Shown here piece after piece: positions 27,045-35,363 of a stretch of DNA of 56,926 bases (position 1 is the first letter of the stretch; each line of letters begins with the position of its first letter). The DNA is taken from contig DUEP01000009.1 in the NCBI GenBank assembly GCA_011176535.1, forward strand, positions 1-56,926, read 5' to 3'. A program made the position numbers and the translations under genes. Origin of the DNA: Anaerolineae bacterium. Lineage in GTDB: Bacteria; Chloroflexota; Anaerolineae; Anaerolineales; DRMV01. The notes under the pieces are model-generated. The model saw only the letters and a list, made by a program, of their open reading frames with translations. It was not told the origin of the DNA and did no database searches.

Positions 27045-27955
27045 GCCAAACGCTGTGTCTGCACCACAATGACGCCGACGGACGGGCCTCGGCGGCCATC
27101 GTTCGTCGCTTCTACGGCCCCGAGACTCTGTGCTATGAAATGAACTACGGCGACCCGGTCCCCTGGGAGCAAGTGCAGCAAGCCGACCGGGTCGTGATGG
27201 TGGACTTCTCGCTGCCCTTGGAGGACACACAGCGTCTGGCCGAAGGGCGGGAGTTCATCTGGATCGACCACCACAAATCCTCCCTTGAGACGCTGGGGCC
27301 GGAGGCCGACCGCCGCGGCTGGCCGGGGCTGCGCAACACGGAAGAAGCCGCCTGCGTGCTCACCTGGCGGTTCTTCTTTCCGGACCAGCCGGTACCCCGC
27401 GCTGTGGTGCTCATCGGCGACCGCGACATCTGGCGCTGGGCCGAAGAGGACACCGGCCCCTTCAACGAAGGGCTGTATCGCGAACCCGACACCTCCCCCT
27501 GCAACGACGCCCTCTGGCAGCCCTTGCTGGACGACGACCCAGAAGCCCTGCAGCGACTCATCGAGCGCGGGCGTGTGCTGCGCGAAGCCCGGCTGCAGGA
27601 TTTGCAGCGCGCTGTGGAGCGCCGCGCCTTTCCGGTGCTCTTCGAGGGCCATCGCACCCTGGCCATCAACCATCCCGGCAGCGGCGACCTGGGCGCCATC
27701 ATCCGGGGCCTGGGGTACACCATAGCGTACACCTATGTGGACGGCGTGCAAAACGGAGAACTGCGCACCTTCGTCACCCTGTACTCCGACCAAATCGATG
27801 TCTCGGAAATTGCCCGGCGGTTCGGAGGTGGGGGACACGCCGGAGCCGCCGGGTTCAGTTTCCCCCGCGGGGTCGCCCCCTTCCCTCCCGGATCCCAGTG
27901 GGCCTTGCTCGATCCAGAACAAGAACACCCCCCTGAAAGCGAACACCAGCCCTGA
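27041..27955 (+). CDS. DHH-family phosphoesterase with DHHA1 domain
   Basis: The 304-residue product has metal-binding motifs of DHH phosphoesterases: HHNDADGRAS near residue 8, VDFS near 54, IDHHKS near 75 (DHH signature) and IGDRDIW near 127. A C-terminal DHHA1-type RFGGGGHAGAAGF near 265 binds the nucleotide or phosphate. The family includes nanoRNases, c-di-AMP phosphodiesterases and exopolyphosphatase-like enzymes. There is no extra domain that would decide between them. It starts inside the last codons of the M50 gene. Confidence 0.85.
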   Translation: MSQTLCLHHNDADGRASAAIVRRFYGPETLCYEMNYGDPVPWEQVQQADRVVMVDFSLPLEDTQRLAEGREFIWIDHHKSSLETLGPEADRRGWPGLRNTEEAACVLTWRFFFPDQPVPRAVVLIGDRDIWRWAEEDTGPFNEGLYREPDTSPCNDALWQPLLDDDPEALQRLIERGRVLREARLQDLQRAVERRAFPVLFEGHRTLAINHPGSGDLGAIIRGLGYTIAYTYVDGVQNGELRTFVTLYSDQIDVSEIARRFGGGGHAGAAGFSFPRGVAPFPPGSQWALLDPEQEHPPESEHQP

Positions 27956-27995
27956 GGTCCCGCCGGGCCTCTGGGCTTATCCGTGTTTCCCAGGC

Positions 27996-28024
27996 TTGTC
28001 CCCCACGCCAAATTCCTGTACACT
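27996..28024 (+). promoter_or_regulatory. Promoter for the dGTPase-like gene
   Basis: TTGTCC (27996-28001), 17-base spacer, TACACT (28019-28024), 35 bases before the ATG at 28059. Confidence 0.45.
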
Positions 28025-28058
28025 TTAATCCCCCAACCCCTTCTCTGTGAGGACGGCC

Positions 28059-29210
28059 ATGATTTTCACCCGCGAACAACTGGAAGCCTATGAGGAGCAG
28101 ACCTTAGCGCCCTACGCCTGCAAAAGCAAGTACACCAAAGGGCGGGAATACCCCGAGGACGAGCCGGAGTACCGCACCGCGTTTCAGCGCGACCGGGAGC
28201 GCATCCTGCACACCACGGCCTTTCGGCGGCTGGAGTACAAAACCCAGGTCTTCATCAACTACGAGGGGGATTACTACCGCACCCGACTGACGCACACCCT
28301 GGAAGTAGCCCAGATTGGCCGCGCCATCGCCCGCGCTTTGGGGGCCAACGAAGACCTCACCGAGACCATTTGCCTGGCCCACGATCTGGGGCACCCGCCT
28401 TTCGGGCACTCTGGCGAGATGGTGCTGAACAGGTTGATGAAGGACCACGGCGGGTTCGACCACAACAAACAATCCCTGCGCATCGTCACCAAACTGGAGC
28501 GCCGCTATCCTGACTTCCCCGGGCTGAACCTGACCTGGGAAGTGCGCGAAGGCATCGTCAAACACGAAACCGAGTACGATGTCTCAGACGCCAAAGATTA
28601 CAATCCCGAACTGCGGGGACATCTGGAAGCCCAAATCGCCAATGTGGCCGATGAGTTGGCCTACACCGCCCACGACTTGGACGACGGGCTGCGTTCGGGC
28701 ATGATCACCCCCTTCATGCTCGATGGGCTGGAACTGTGGGAAGTGCTCAAAGAGAGCATCGGCTGGAAGAACGGCGAACTGGACGAACTCACCCGCCATC
28801 GGCTCATCCGTCGGCTCATCGGTCTGGAAGTCACAGACCTGGTCCACATCACGGCGCAACGGCTACGCGAAAGCGGCGTCCAGTCCGTCGAGGAATTGCA
28901 GCGCCTGCCTTACAATATGGTGGCCTTTAGCGAAACCATGACCCGCCGCAATCGGGAACTGAAGGACTTTCTCTACCGCAACCTCTACCGCCATTATCGC
29001 GTGGTGCGCATGGCCGTCAAAGCCGAGCGCATCATCAGCGACCTTTTCGAGGCCTACACCTCCGAGCCAGCCACCCTACCGCGCCACATCCACCAATGGG
29101 TCGAAGAGCGCGGGCTGTATCGCGCCGTGTGCGACTACATCGCCGGGATGACCGACCGCTTCGCCATCGAAGAACACCGCAAACTCTTCGACCCTCTGCG
29201 CCGTCCGTAA
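28059..29210 (+). CDS. dGTP triphosphohydrolase-like HD-domain protein
   Basis: This 383-residue protein of the dGTPase family removes triphosphate from deoxynucleotides. The HD metal site is spread over FRRLEYKTQVF, RLTHTLEVAQIGRAIARALG, and AHDLGHPPFGHSGE (HD near residue 110), with a later DELAYTAHDLDDGLR. Length suits the shorter dgt group. An in-frame GTG at 28047 exists, but the ATG at 28059 has GTGAGGAC at a suitable distance. It heads a run of plus-strand genes with short spacing. It may help keep the dNTP pool balanced; enzymatic activity is inferred from family. Confidence 0.9.
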   Translation: MIFTREQLEAYEEQTLAPYACKSKYTKGREYPEDEPEYRTAFQRDRERILHTTAFRRLEYKTQVFINYEGDYYRTRLTHTLEVAQIGRAIARALGANEDLTETICLAHDLGHPPFGHSGEMVLNRLMKDHGGFDHNKQSLRIVTKLERRYPDFPGLNLTWEVREGIVKHETEYDVSDAKDYNPELRGHLEAQIANVADELAYTAHDLDDGLRSGMITPFMLDGLELWEVLKESIGWKNGELDELTRHRLIRRLIGLEVTDLVHITAQRLRESGVQSVEELQRLPYNMVAFSETMTRRNRELKDFLYRNLYRHYRVVRMAVKAERIISDLFEAYTSEPATLPRHIHQWVEERGLYRAVCDYIAGMTDRFAIEEHRKLFDPLRRP

Positions 29211-29231
29211 AGCCCCCTGCGAAGAACGCCC

Positions 29232-30083
29232 ATGGTTCCCATAGACTACCTCGCTTTGCGACTCATCCGCCGGTGGCTGCCTGCGCCGGTGATGCGCTTT
29301 CTCATGCGTCAGCGCTGGTTCGTCCGCCCGGGGCTGGAAACCTCCGCCCCCAGCGCCGCGGTGGACCGCTACCAGCGCCTCTTGCACCCGGCCCGGCGAG
29401 ACTGGTCGAGAAGCACCGTCTTCCTGCTCGGCTACGGCGGCTTCCTCGGCGTGGCCGTGGAGTTGCTGCGCCGCGGCGCGGCTCATGTGGTGCTCTACGA
29501 CCCCTTCGCGCCCTTAGACCACGCCCGGAACGCCACCCTGTTGCCGCAGTACACCCACTACCTGTTGCCCCAGGGCGACCGGGTGCTCCCCCACCCCACC
29601 TTCATGACTCTGCTGCCCGCCATAGACCTGGACGCGGCCCTCAGGGAGCGTGCGGTCCCTCCCCTGGACCTGGTGCTCAGTTCCTCGGTGTACGAGCACA
29701 TCACCGCCGAAGCCCTGGAGCGCACCACCCGCACCCTGGCGCAACACACCGCGCCCACCGGACTGCATTTGCATTTCATCGACCTGCGCGACCACTTCTT
29801 CAAGTACCCCTTCCAGATGCTCACCTTCTCGGAGAAAGTCTGGCGCCGATGGCTCAACCCGCCCAGCAACCTCAACCGCTGGCGGTTGAAGGACTACCGG
29901 GCGTTGTTCCAGCGTCACTTCGCCGAGGTGGAGATTCACATTCTGGAACGCGATGTGACGCGCTTTCGCCAGGTACGCGCCCGGATTCGCCCCGAATTTC
30001 TGACCCGCGACGAGGCCACCGACGCCGTCACCCAAATCGCCGTGGTGGCGCAACGGCCAAGAGTAGCGAATTCGCCCCCTTGA
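29232..30083 (+). CDS. Class I SAM-dependent methyltransferase-like protein
   Basis: The 283-residue protein has a methyltransferase-like core: VFLLGYGGFLGVAVELLRRGA near residue 63 (motif I position), VVLYDPFAP near 86, and LDLVLSSSVYEHIT near 150 (motif IV). The C-terminal half has the pattern of domains acting on small molecules or sugars (FFKYPFQMLTFSEKVW). Motif I is degenerate, GYGGFLG, so SAM binding is likely but not certain. It starts 21 bases after the dGTPase-like gene and precedes the FAD oxidoreductase by 8 bases. The substrate cannot be told. Confidence 0.65.
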   Translation: MVPIDYLALRLIRRWLPAPVMRFLMRQRWFVRPGLETSAPSAAVDRYQRLLHPARRDWSRSTVFLLGYGGFLGVAVELLRRGAAHVVLYDPFAPLDHARNATLLPQYTHYLLPQGDRVLPHPTFMTLLPAIDLDAALRERAVPPLDLVLSSSVYEHITAEALERTTRTLAQHTAPTGLHLHFIDLRDHFFKYPFQMLTFSEKVWRRWLNPPSNLNRWRLKDYRALFQRHFAEVEIHILERDVTRFRQVRARIRPEFLTRDEATDAVTQIAVVAQRPRVANSPP

Positions 30084-30091
30084 GGTGACAC

Positions 30092-31348
30092 ATGACGGAA
30101 ACCCACCCCGAGGTCCTGATCATCGGCGGGGGGATCATCGGGCTGGCGACGGCCTACGCCCTGAGCCAGGAGGGCGCCCGGGTCACCGTGGTAGAACGGG
30201 ACGACTTGGGTGCGGGGAGTTCCACCGGCAACGCTGGGTGGATCGTGCCCAGTTACAGCATTCCGCTGGCCTCCCCCCACGCCCTGAGGAACGGCTTGCG
30301 CTGGTTGCTCGACCCCCGCAGCCCCTTTTACATTCGGCCCCGCCCCAGCCCGGCCCTGCTGGGCTGGCTGTTGCGCTTCGTTTGGGCCAGTCGTTCCCGC
30401 GCCATGCGGCAGGGGCTAGCCGTGCTGCGTGATCTGGGCTTCGCCAGCCAGCGCCTGCTGGAGACCTGGCTCGAGCGAGAAGGCATCGAGTGCGGCTACC
30501 AGCGCCGGGGCGTGCTCACCCTGCACCGCACTCCCGAAGCGCATCGCGCTGCGGACGAAGAAGCCGCCCTGTTGCGCGAATTCGGTATTCGCGCCGAGGT
30601 GCTGACGAGGGAGGCCACGCTGAGCAAAGCCCCCTGGGTGCAGCCTTCCGTGGTGGGCAGCCTGTACACGCCCGACGACGGCCACCTGGACCCCGCGGCG
30701 CTGCTCCAAGGCCTGGCCCGGCGTCTCCGGCAACAGGGCATGGCGATTCACACCCACACCCCCGTGACCGGGCTCCGGGTGGCCGACGGACGGGTGCGCG
30801 AGGTGCTCACCCCCTCGCGGCGCTGGCAGCCCGAGGTGGTCGTCCTGGCGACCGGCGCCTGGAGCGCCGCCCTGGCGCGCCCCCTGGGCCTGGGTTTGCC
30901 CCTCCAGGCCGCCCGCGGGTACAGCGTAACCATGCCCCGACCACCCCAGGTCGGCGCGTTGCCCCTGATGCTGGGGACGAGCAAAGTGGCCGTCACCCCC
31001 TTGGGGGACCGCCTGCGCCTGGCCGGAACGCTGGAACTGGCCGGGGTGGAGGTGCGCCTCAATCCCCGCCGCGTGGAGGCCATCCTCGACGCCGTGCCCC
31101 GCTACCTGCGCCTGGAACGCCCCCAGGTGGATGTCCAGACCGCCTGGGTGGGGTTGCGCCCCTGCACCCCCGACGGGCTCCCGGTGATCGGCTGGGCGCC
31201 AGGGGTGCGCAACCTGCTCATCGCCACCGGGCATTGCATGTTGGGCGTCTCGCTGGCCGCCATCACCGGCCACCTGGTGGCGCAGTTGGTCACCGGCGCG
31301 CCCCCCACCCTCAATCTGCATCCCCTTCGCGTGACACGGTTCCGCTAA
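30092..31348 (+). CDS. FAD-dependent amino-acid/amine oxidoreductase (DadA/DAO family)
   Basis: This 418-residue protein has an N-terminal FAD-binding motif GGGIIGLATAYALSQEGA at residues 12-29, GAGSSTGNAGWI near 47 (typical of D-amino-acid dehydrogenase DadA), and the C-terminal PDGLPVIGWAP near 360. It probably oxidises an amino acid or amine. The DadA small subunit of E. coli is about 430 residues, close to this size. The next gene is a PLP enzyme of sulfur amino acid metabolism, but a promoter between them suggests separate expression. Substrate and electron acceptor are not shown by sequence. Confidence 0.82.
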   Translation: MTETHPEVLIIGGGIIGLATAYALSQEGARVTVVERDDLGAGSSTGNAGWIVPSYSIPLASPHALRNGLRWLLDPRSPFYIRPRPSPALLGWLLRFVWASRSRAMRQGLAVLRDLGFASQRLLETWLEREGIECGYQRRGVLTLHRTPEAHRAADEEAALLREFGIRAEVLTREATLSKAPWVQPSVVGSLYTPDDGHLDPAALLQGLARRLRQQGMAIHTHTPVTGLRVADGRVREVLTPSRRWQPEVVVLATGAWSAALARPLGLGLPLQAARGYSVTMPRPPQVGALPLMLGTSKVAVTPLGDRLRLAGTLELAGVEVRLNPRRVEAILDAVPRYLRLERPQVDVQTAWVGLRPCTPDGLPVIGWAPGVRNLLIATGHCMLGVSLAAITGHLVAQLVTGAPPTLNLHPLRVTRFR

Positions 31349-31350
31349 GG

Positions 31351-31356
31351 TATAAT
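31351..31356 (+). promoter_or_regulatory. -10 box upstream of the PLP enzyme gene
   Basis: A perfect TATAAT lies 37 bases upstream of the ATG at 31394. The -35 region inside the FAD gene is poor (GTGACA with a 14-base spacer). Confidence 0.45.
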
Positions 31357-31393
31357 CTTTTTCGCACATCAAATCCTATCCGAGGAGCGAGCG

Positions 31394-32638
31394 ATGTCGA
31401 GCAGCAAACCTCTATCCGAGATGGGCATGTGTAGCCTCGCCATCCATGTTGGCGAGGGTGAAAATCCTTACCATGCCCACATCACCCCCATCTTCCAAAC
31501 CTCCACTTTTGGGTTCCCGGATGTTGCCACGGGAGCCGCTTTGTTTAAAGGGGAGGCATCAGGGTATGTGTACACCCGGATCGGCAACCCCAACCACACC
31601 CAACTGGCCAGGAAAATCGCCGCCCTGGAGGGCTACGACCTGATTAAAGCCAACCCCGACCGCGACCCCGACGACATCGTGGGGGGTATGGTCTTCGCCA
31701 CGGGGATGGCCGCCATCAGCGCTGCCGTGTTGGCCCGGGTGCACGCCGGGCAAACCATCATCACCCAGCAGGCCATCTACGGCTCCTCGTTCAACCTGCT
31801 CCACGATGTGTTGACCCACTACGGGGTGCAGGTGGTTTTCGTGGACGGCACCGAGCTCAACGCCTGGGAAGCCGCACTGCAGCGCCACGAGAATGTGGCC
31901 CTGGTCTATGCGGAGACCCCGGCCAACCCCACCATGGCCATCGTGGATCTTCAGGCCGTGGCCGAGTTGGCCCACGCCCACGGCGCCTGGCTCATGGTGG
32001 ACAACACCTTCGCCTCGCCCTACTGCCAGCGCCCGCTGACCTTAGGCGCCGATGTGGTCGTCCACAGCACCACGAAGTACATCTCCGGTCACGGGTTCAT
32101 CGTCGGTGGGGCCGTGGTCACGCCCCACCTCGACTTCCTGCGCACCGACCTGAAGAAGATTCTGAAAACCTTTGGCGGCACACCCAGCCCCTTTGACACC
32201 TGGCTGACCTCAATCGGGTTGAAGACCTTCGCCCTGCGCATGGAGCGCCACTGCAGCAACGCCATGCGCATCGCCCGCTACCTGCACGATCACCCCAAAG
32301 TGACACGGGTGTTCTACCCCGGCCTGGAAGACGACCCCGGCCACGAAATAGCCAGGAAGCAAATGCACTGCTTCGGCGGCATGCTTTCCTTCGAACTCAA
32401 AGGCGGCTTTGACGCCGGCGTCAAGTTGATGGAGAGCGTGCAGATGATGACCCTGGCCGTCAGCCTGGGCAATGTGGACACCCTCATCCAGCACCCGGCC
32501 AGCATGACCCACGCCGTCGTCCCCCCCGAAGATCGCCGCAAGGCCGGGATTTCCGACGGCCTGGTGCGCCTCTCCGTGGGCGTGGAAGATGTGGACGACC
32601 TGCTCAATGACCTGGAGCAGGCCCTGGCGAAAGTGTAA
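31394..32638 (+). CDS. Cys/Met metabolism PLP-dependent enzyme (gamma-lyase/synthase family)
   Basis: The 414-residue protein belongs to the cystathionine gamma-synthase/lyase, methionine gamma-lyase and O-acetylhomoserine sulfhydrylase family. The PLP lysine is in HSTTKYISGHGF near 228, with YTRIGNPNH near 56, ETPANPT near 175 and DNTFASPYCQRPL near 202 as family motifs. The substrate loop reads QAIYGSSFNLL: Tyr is kept, but the Cys typical of methionine gamma-lyase is Ser. This makes a dedicated methionine gamma-lyase less likely. A 28-residue segment around DLIKANPDRDPDD looks like a small insertion. RBS is GAGGAGCGA. Confidence 0.87.
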   Translation: MSSSKPLSEMGMCSLAIHVGEGENPYHAHITPIFQTSTFGFPDVATGAALFKGEASGYVYTRIGNPNHTQLARKIAALEGYDLIKANPDRDPDDIVGGMVFATGMAAISAAVLARVHAGQTIITQQAIYGSSFNLLHDVLTHYGVQVVFVDGTELNAWEAALQRHENVALVYAETPANPTMAIVDLQAVAELAHAHGAWLMVDNTFASPYCQRPLTLGADVVVHSTTKYISGHGFIVGGAVVTPHLDFLRTDLKKILKTFGGTPSPFDTWLTSIGLKTFALRMERHCSNAMRIARYLHDHPKVTRVFYPGLEDDPGHEIARKQMHCFGGMLSFELKGGFDAGVKLMESVQMMTLAVSLGNVDTLIQHPASMTHAVVPPEDRRKAGISDGLVRLSVGVEDVDDLLNDLEQALAKV

Positions 32639-32645
32639 ACCCAAC

Positions 32646-32679
32646 CTCTTCTGGCGGGGTTGGAGCCCCGCCAGAAGAG
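32646..32679. terminator. Bidirectional terminator between PLP enzyme and thiolase genes
   Basis: CTCTTCTGGCGGGG and CCCCGCCAGAAGAG form a perfect 14-bp stem with a 6-base loop; its right edge abuts the thiolase stop codon. Confidence 0.75.
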
Positions 32680-33816
32680 TTATATCCGCTCAATAATCGT
32701 GGCCGTGGCCATGCCGTGGCCGATACACATGGTTTGCAGGCCGTAGCGCCCCCCCACACGCTCCAACTCGTAGAGCATCTTGGTCATCAGGATGGCCCCG
32801 GTGGCGCCCAGGGGATGCCCATGGGCAATGGCACCGCCGTTGGGGTTCACTTTGTCCACATCCGGCGGCTCCACCTCTCGCATCCAGGCCAGCACTACAC
32901 TGGCGAACGCCTCGTTGATCTCAATGACATCCATATCAGCCAGGGTCAACCCCGCCCGCTGGAGCACCTTGCGCGTCGCCGGGATCGGTCCATCCAGCAT
33001 CAACATCGGGTCCGTACCCACCACCACCCGCGCCACAATGCGCGCGCGGGGCATCAGGTTCCAGCGTCCCACCGCTTTGGCCGAAGCCAACACCAACGCC
33101 GCCGAGCCGTCGCTGATCTGGCTGGCGTTGCCCGCGGTGATCACCCCATCGGGCTTGAAAGCGGGCTTGAGTTGCGCCATGGCCTCGCGGTCGGGGTTCA
33201 TCCGCACACCTTCGTCCACCGTGACCACCTGCCCGTCGGGGCGCTCGATGGGCAAAATCTGCCCCTCCCAGCGGCCCTCACGAATGGCCCGCGCCGCCCG
33301 CAGGTGGCTCTCGTAGCCGAAATCGTCCAGCTCCTCGCGGGTCAGGCCCCACTTCTCGGCCATCAACTCCGCGCTGATGCCTTGGTGGACCAAACGATAG
33401 GGCAAATCGGGCCACTGGGCCGGGTAGTCACTGCCCAGCGGCACCCGGGACATCATCTCCGTGCCCCCGGCGATGACGATGTCCATATCGCCCGCCAGGA
33501 TGGCCTGAGCGGCAAAGTGCACCGCCTGCTGACTGGAACCGCACATCCGGTTCAGGCTCACCGCCGGCACTTCCACGGGGAAGCCGGCTTTGAGCACAGC
33601 CAGCCGGGCCAGGTTGGCCCCCTGATCGCCCACGGGCGACACCACACCCCAAACCACATCGTCCACCCATTTGGGTTTCACACCAGCCCGACGCACGGCC
33701 TCTTGCAACACCCGCGCGCTCAGGTCCACCGGATGGATGGGATGCAGCGCGCCATGGGGCTTCCCCCTGCCGATAGGGGGGCGCACCGCGCTGAGGATAA
33801 ACACATCACCACTCAT
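32680..33816 (-). CDS. Acetyl-CoA C-acyltransferase (thiolase)
   Basis: This 378-residue thiolase condenses or cleaves acyl-CoA. The nucleophile is in LNRMCGSSQQAVHFAAQ near Cys92. The His loop NEAFASV is near 320 and GGAIAHGHPLGATGA near 345. The C-terminal Cys loop reads QTMCIGHGMATATI, where most thiolases have CIGGGMG, so a loop glycine is replaced by His. The start ATG at 33816 has GGGAGG nine bases upstream; an earlier in-frame start would add an unlikely Arg/Pro stretch. The gene stands next to the phosphodiesterase-like gene on the same strand with a 103-base gap; no other fatty-acid genes are adjacent. Confidence 0.92.
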   Translation of the reverse strand: MSGDVFILSAVRPPIGRGKPHGALHPIHPVDLSARVLQEAVRRAGVKPKWVDDVVWGVVSPVGDQGANLARLAVLKAGFPVEVPAVSLNRMCGSSQQAVHFAAQAILAGDMDIVIAGGTEMMSRVPLGSDYPAQWPDLPYRLVHQGISAELMAEKWGLTREELDDFGYESHLRAARAIREGRWEGQILPIERPDGQVVTVDEGVRMNPDREAMAQLKPAFKPDGVITAGNASQISDGSAALVLASAKAVGRWNLMPRARIVARVVVGTDPMLMLDGPIPATRKVLQRAGLTLADMDVIEINEAFASVVLAWMREVEPPDVDKVNPNGGAIAHGHPLGATGAILMTKMLYELERVGGRYGLQTMCIGHGMATATIIERI

Positions 33817-33919
33817 GGGAAAAGGCCTCCCATCAAAAAGTTTCCGGCCGGACCTCACGGGCCGGTCCCGCGCCCAGGGGCGCGGCCAGCCCCCAGGGTC
33901 CTGCCCCATTTTCAGGGGA

Positions 33920-35212
33920 TCAGCAAACCGCCAAAGGCACGGCCAACAAGGGGATCAGCATCTCCTCCGAGCTGAGGCCCCCGTGGCGTCCCAAAAGGTG
34001 GTTCTCCTTGGCCGCCCACCACAGGTAAGCGTGGTTCCGGGCCAACGCCACCCAGTCGCCCGTGCGGTCGCGCAGAGCGGGATGCGGTTCTCCCGGGCCC
34101 AACAAGCCGCTGCGCAGCACCTCCTCAGTACGACACAGGGCGAAATCGTCCGGCCAGGTCTCGACAAAATATTCCCGCACCGCGCGGGTGTGGCCCGGTC
34201 GGGGGTAGAGAAACATCAGGCGGTTTTCCCCGGTGGGCAAGAGATGCAAGTGCTCCATCAGGCGAGGGTGATGGCTCAATTCGTAGTGCGGATGCCTGGG
34301 CGTGGCAATCTGCCCATGGTCCGCGGTGAGGAGCAAGAGCGTGCCTTCCCGCGCCTGGGGAGAAAGCGTACGCAGCAAGTAGGCCTGCATGGCCGCTAGA
34401 AAGGTCTGCGCTTCCGCCAGCACGCGCGGATCGTCCGGGGAATGGCGGTGCGCCAGCGTGTCCACCGGCGACCAGTACACCCAGATGTAGGCCCGTTCCT
34501 CAGGGCGCTCCTCCAGCAGCAGGCGCAGGGTGATCCACAGGTCCGCCGGCGTGGTGAAACCGGCCGTCTCCACTTCGGGGAGCAGCATCCGCGAAAGGCC
34601 TGATCCCAAAATCTGATAGGGCTGCAGGGCGTACACCTTCACGCCCCGCGGGCGGAAAAGTTGTCCCAGCGTGGGGTGAGGCAAAAAACGCTCCGGCCGA
34701 AAGCCTGCCTTTTCCAGGCTGCCCACATCGCGGGTGAAGGAGATGGGCGCGTGATAGATCATGTTGGCCACCATCCCGTACTCCTTCAACCACACTTCAT
34801 AGCCCACGATGCCGTGCTCGGTGGGCGAACGGCCCGTCCACAAGGTGGTCAGGGCGGCCGAGGTGGTGCTGGGCGTGATAGAGGTCAGGGGCGTAAACAC
34901 GCCACAGAATGCCAGCCGCTGCCACCCGCTCAGCAGGCCCTGCTGGCAGGCCCGCCGCACCATCTCCATCCCAAACCCATCGATCAACACAAGAATCACC
35001 TTGCGAAACCGCTCGGGCAGGGCCTGCAAAATGTCAGGGGCCAGAGGCCGATGGGGCAGAGGGTTCTCCACACCCAGCCAGCGAAACACCGTCGGCGGGA
35101 GGTTGAGCAACCCCCATCCTTGGTAATGCGGCGGGAGGTGTTCAGGAGCCAACAGAAGTTGCGCAAAACGGGCTTCACGAAGGCGCGCTTCGGCTACAGC
35201 GGTCAGGTCCAT
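33920..35212 (-). CDS. Alkaline-phosphatase-superfamily enzyme (type I phosphodiesterase/nucleotide pyrophosphatase-like)
   Basis: The 430-residue protein carries the two-metal site of the phosphodiesterase/nucleotide pyrophosphatase group: VLVLIDGFGMEM (Asp near 75), TSITPSTTSAALTTLWTGRSPTEHGIVGYE (nucleophile Thr/Ser near 118), SPVDTLAHRHSP near 255 and TADHGQ near 300. It hydrolyses phosphodiester or phosphomonoester bonds of an unknown substrate. There is no signal peptide, so it is probably cytoplasmic. The ATG at 35212 with GAGGAGAT upstream is preferred over a start 30 codons earlier. Upstream is a divergent region shared with an ABC importer. Confidence 0.82.
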   Translation of the reverse strand: MDLTAVAEARLREARFAQLLLAPEHLPPHYQGWGLLNLPPTVFRWLGVENPLPHRPLAPDILQALPERFRKVILVLIDGFGMEMVRRACQQGLLSGWQRLAFCGVFTPLTSITPSTTSAALTTLWTGRSPTEHGIVGYEVWLKEYGMVANMIYHAPISFTRDVGSLEKAGFRPERFLPHPTLGQLFRPRGVKVYALQPYQILGSGLSRMLLPEVETAGFTTPADLWITLRLLLEERPEERAYIWVYWSPVDTLAHRHSPDDPRVLAEAQTFLAAMQAYLLRTLSPQAREGTLLLLTADHGQIATPRHPHYELSHHPRLMEHLHLLPTGENRLMFLYPRPGHTRAVREYFVETWPDDFALCRTEEVLRSGLLGPGEPHPALRDRTGDWVALARNHAYLWWAAKENHLLGRHGGLSSEEMLIPLLAVPLAVC

Positions 35213-35325
35213 GAGCCATCTCCTCAAGAAAGCGAATCGGCCTGACGGCCACGACCGGGACGGCCATCGGCACCTCTCCCTCCTGAGCGCAGGGCCAGCC
35301 AATCACGCGCCAGCCGTTTTTGCAG

Positions 35326-35331
35326 TATAAT
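35326..35331 (+). promoter_or_regulatory. -10 box upstream of the sugar ABC importer
   Basis: TATAAT 32 bases before the ATG at 35364, within a 151-base divergent gap. No strong -35 partner; the rest of the gap shows nothing distinctive. Confidence 0.45.
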
Positions 35332-35363
35332 GGCAGCAACTTCTACGCGCCGGAGAGAAGGCT

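Noticed and set aside
31394-32638. Assignment of the PLP enzyme specifically as methionine gamma-lyase
   Set aside because: The loop that carries a cysteine in methionine gamma-lyases reads YGSSF here, so only the broader family can be supported.
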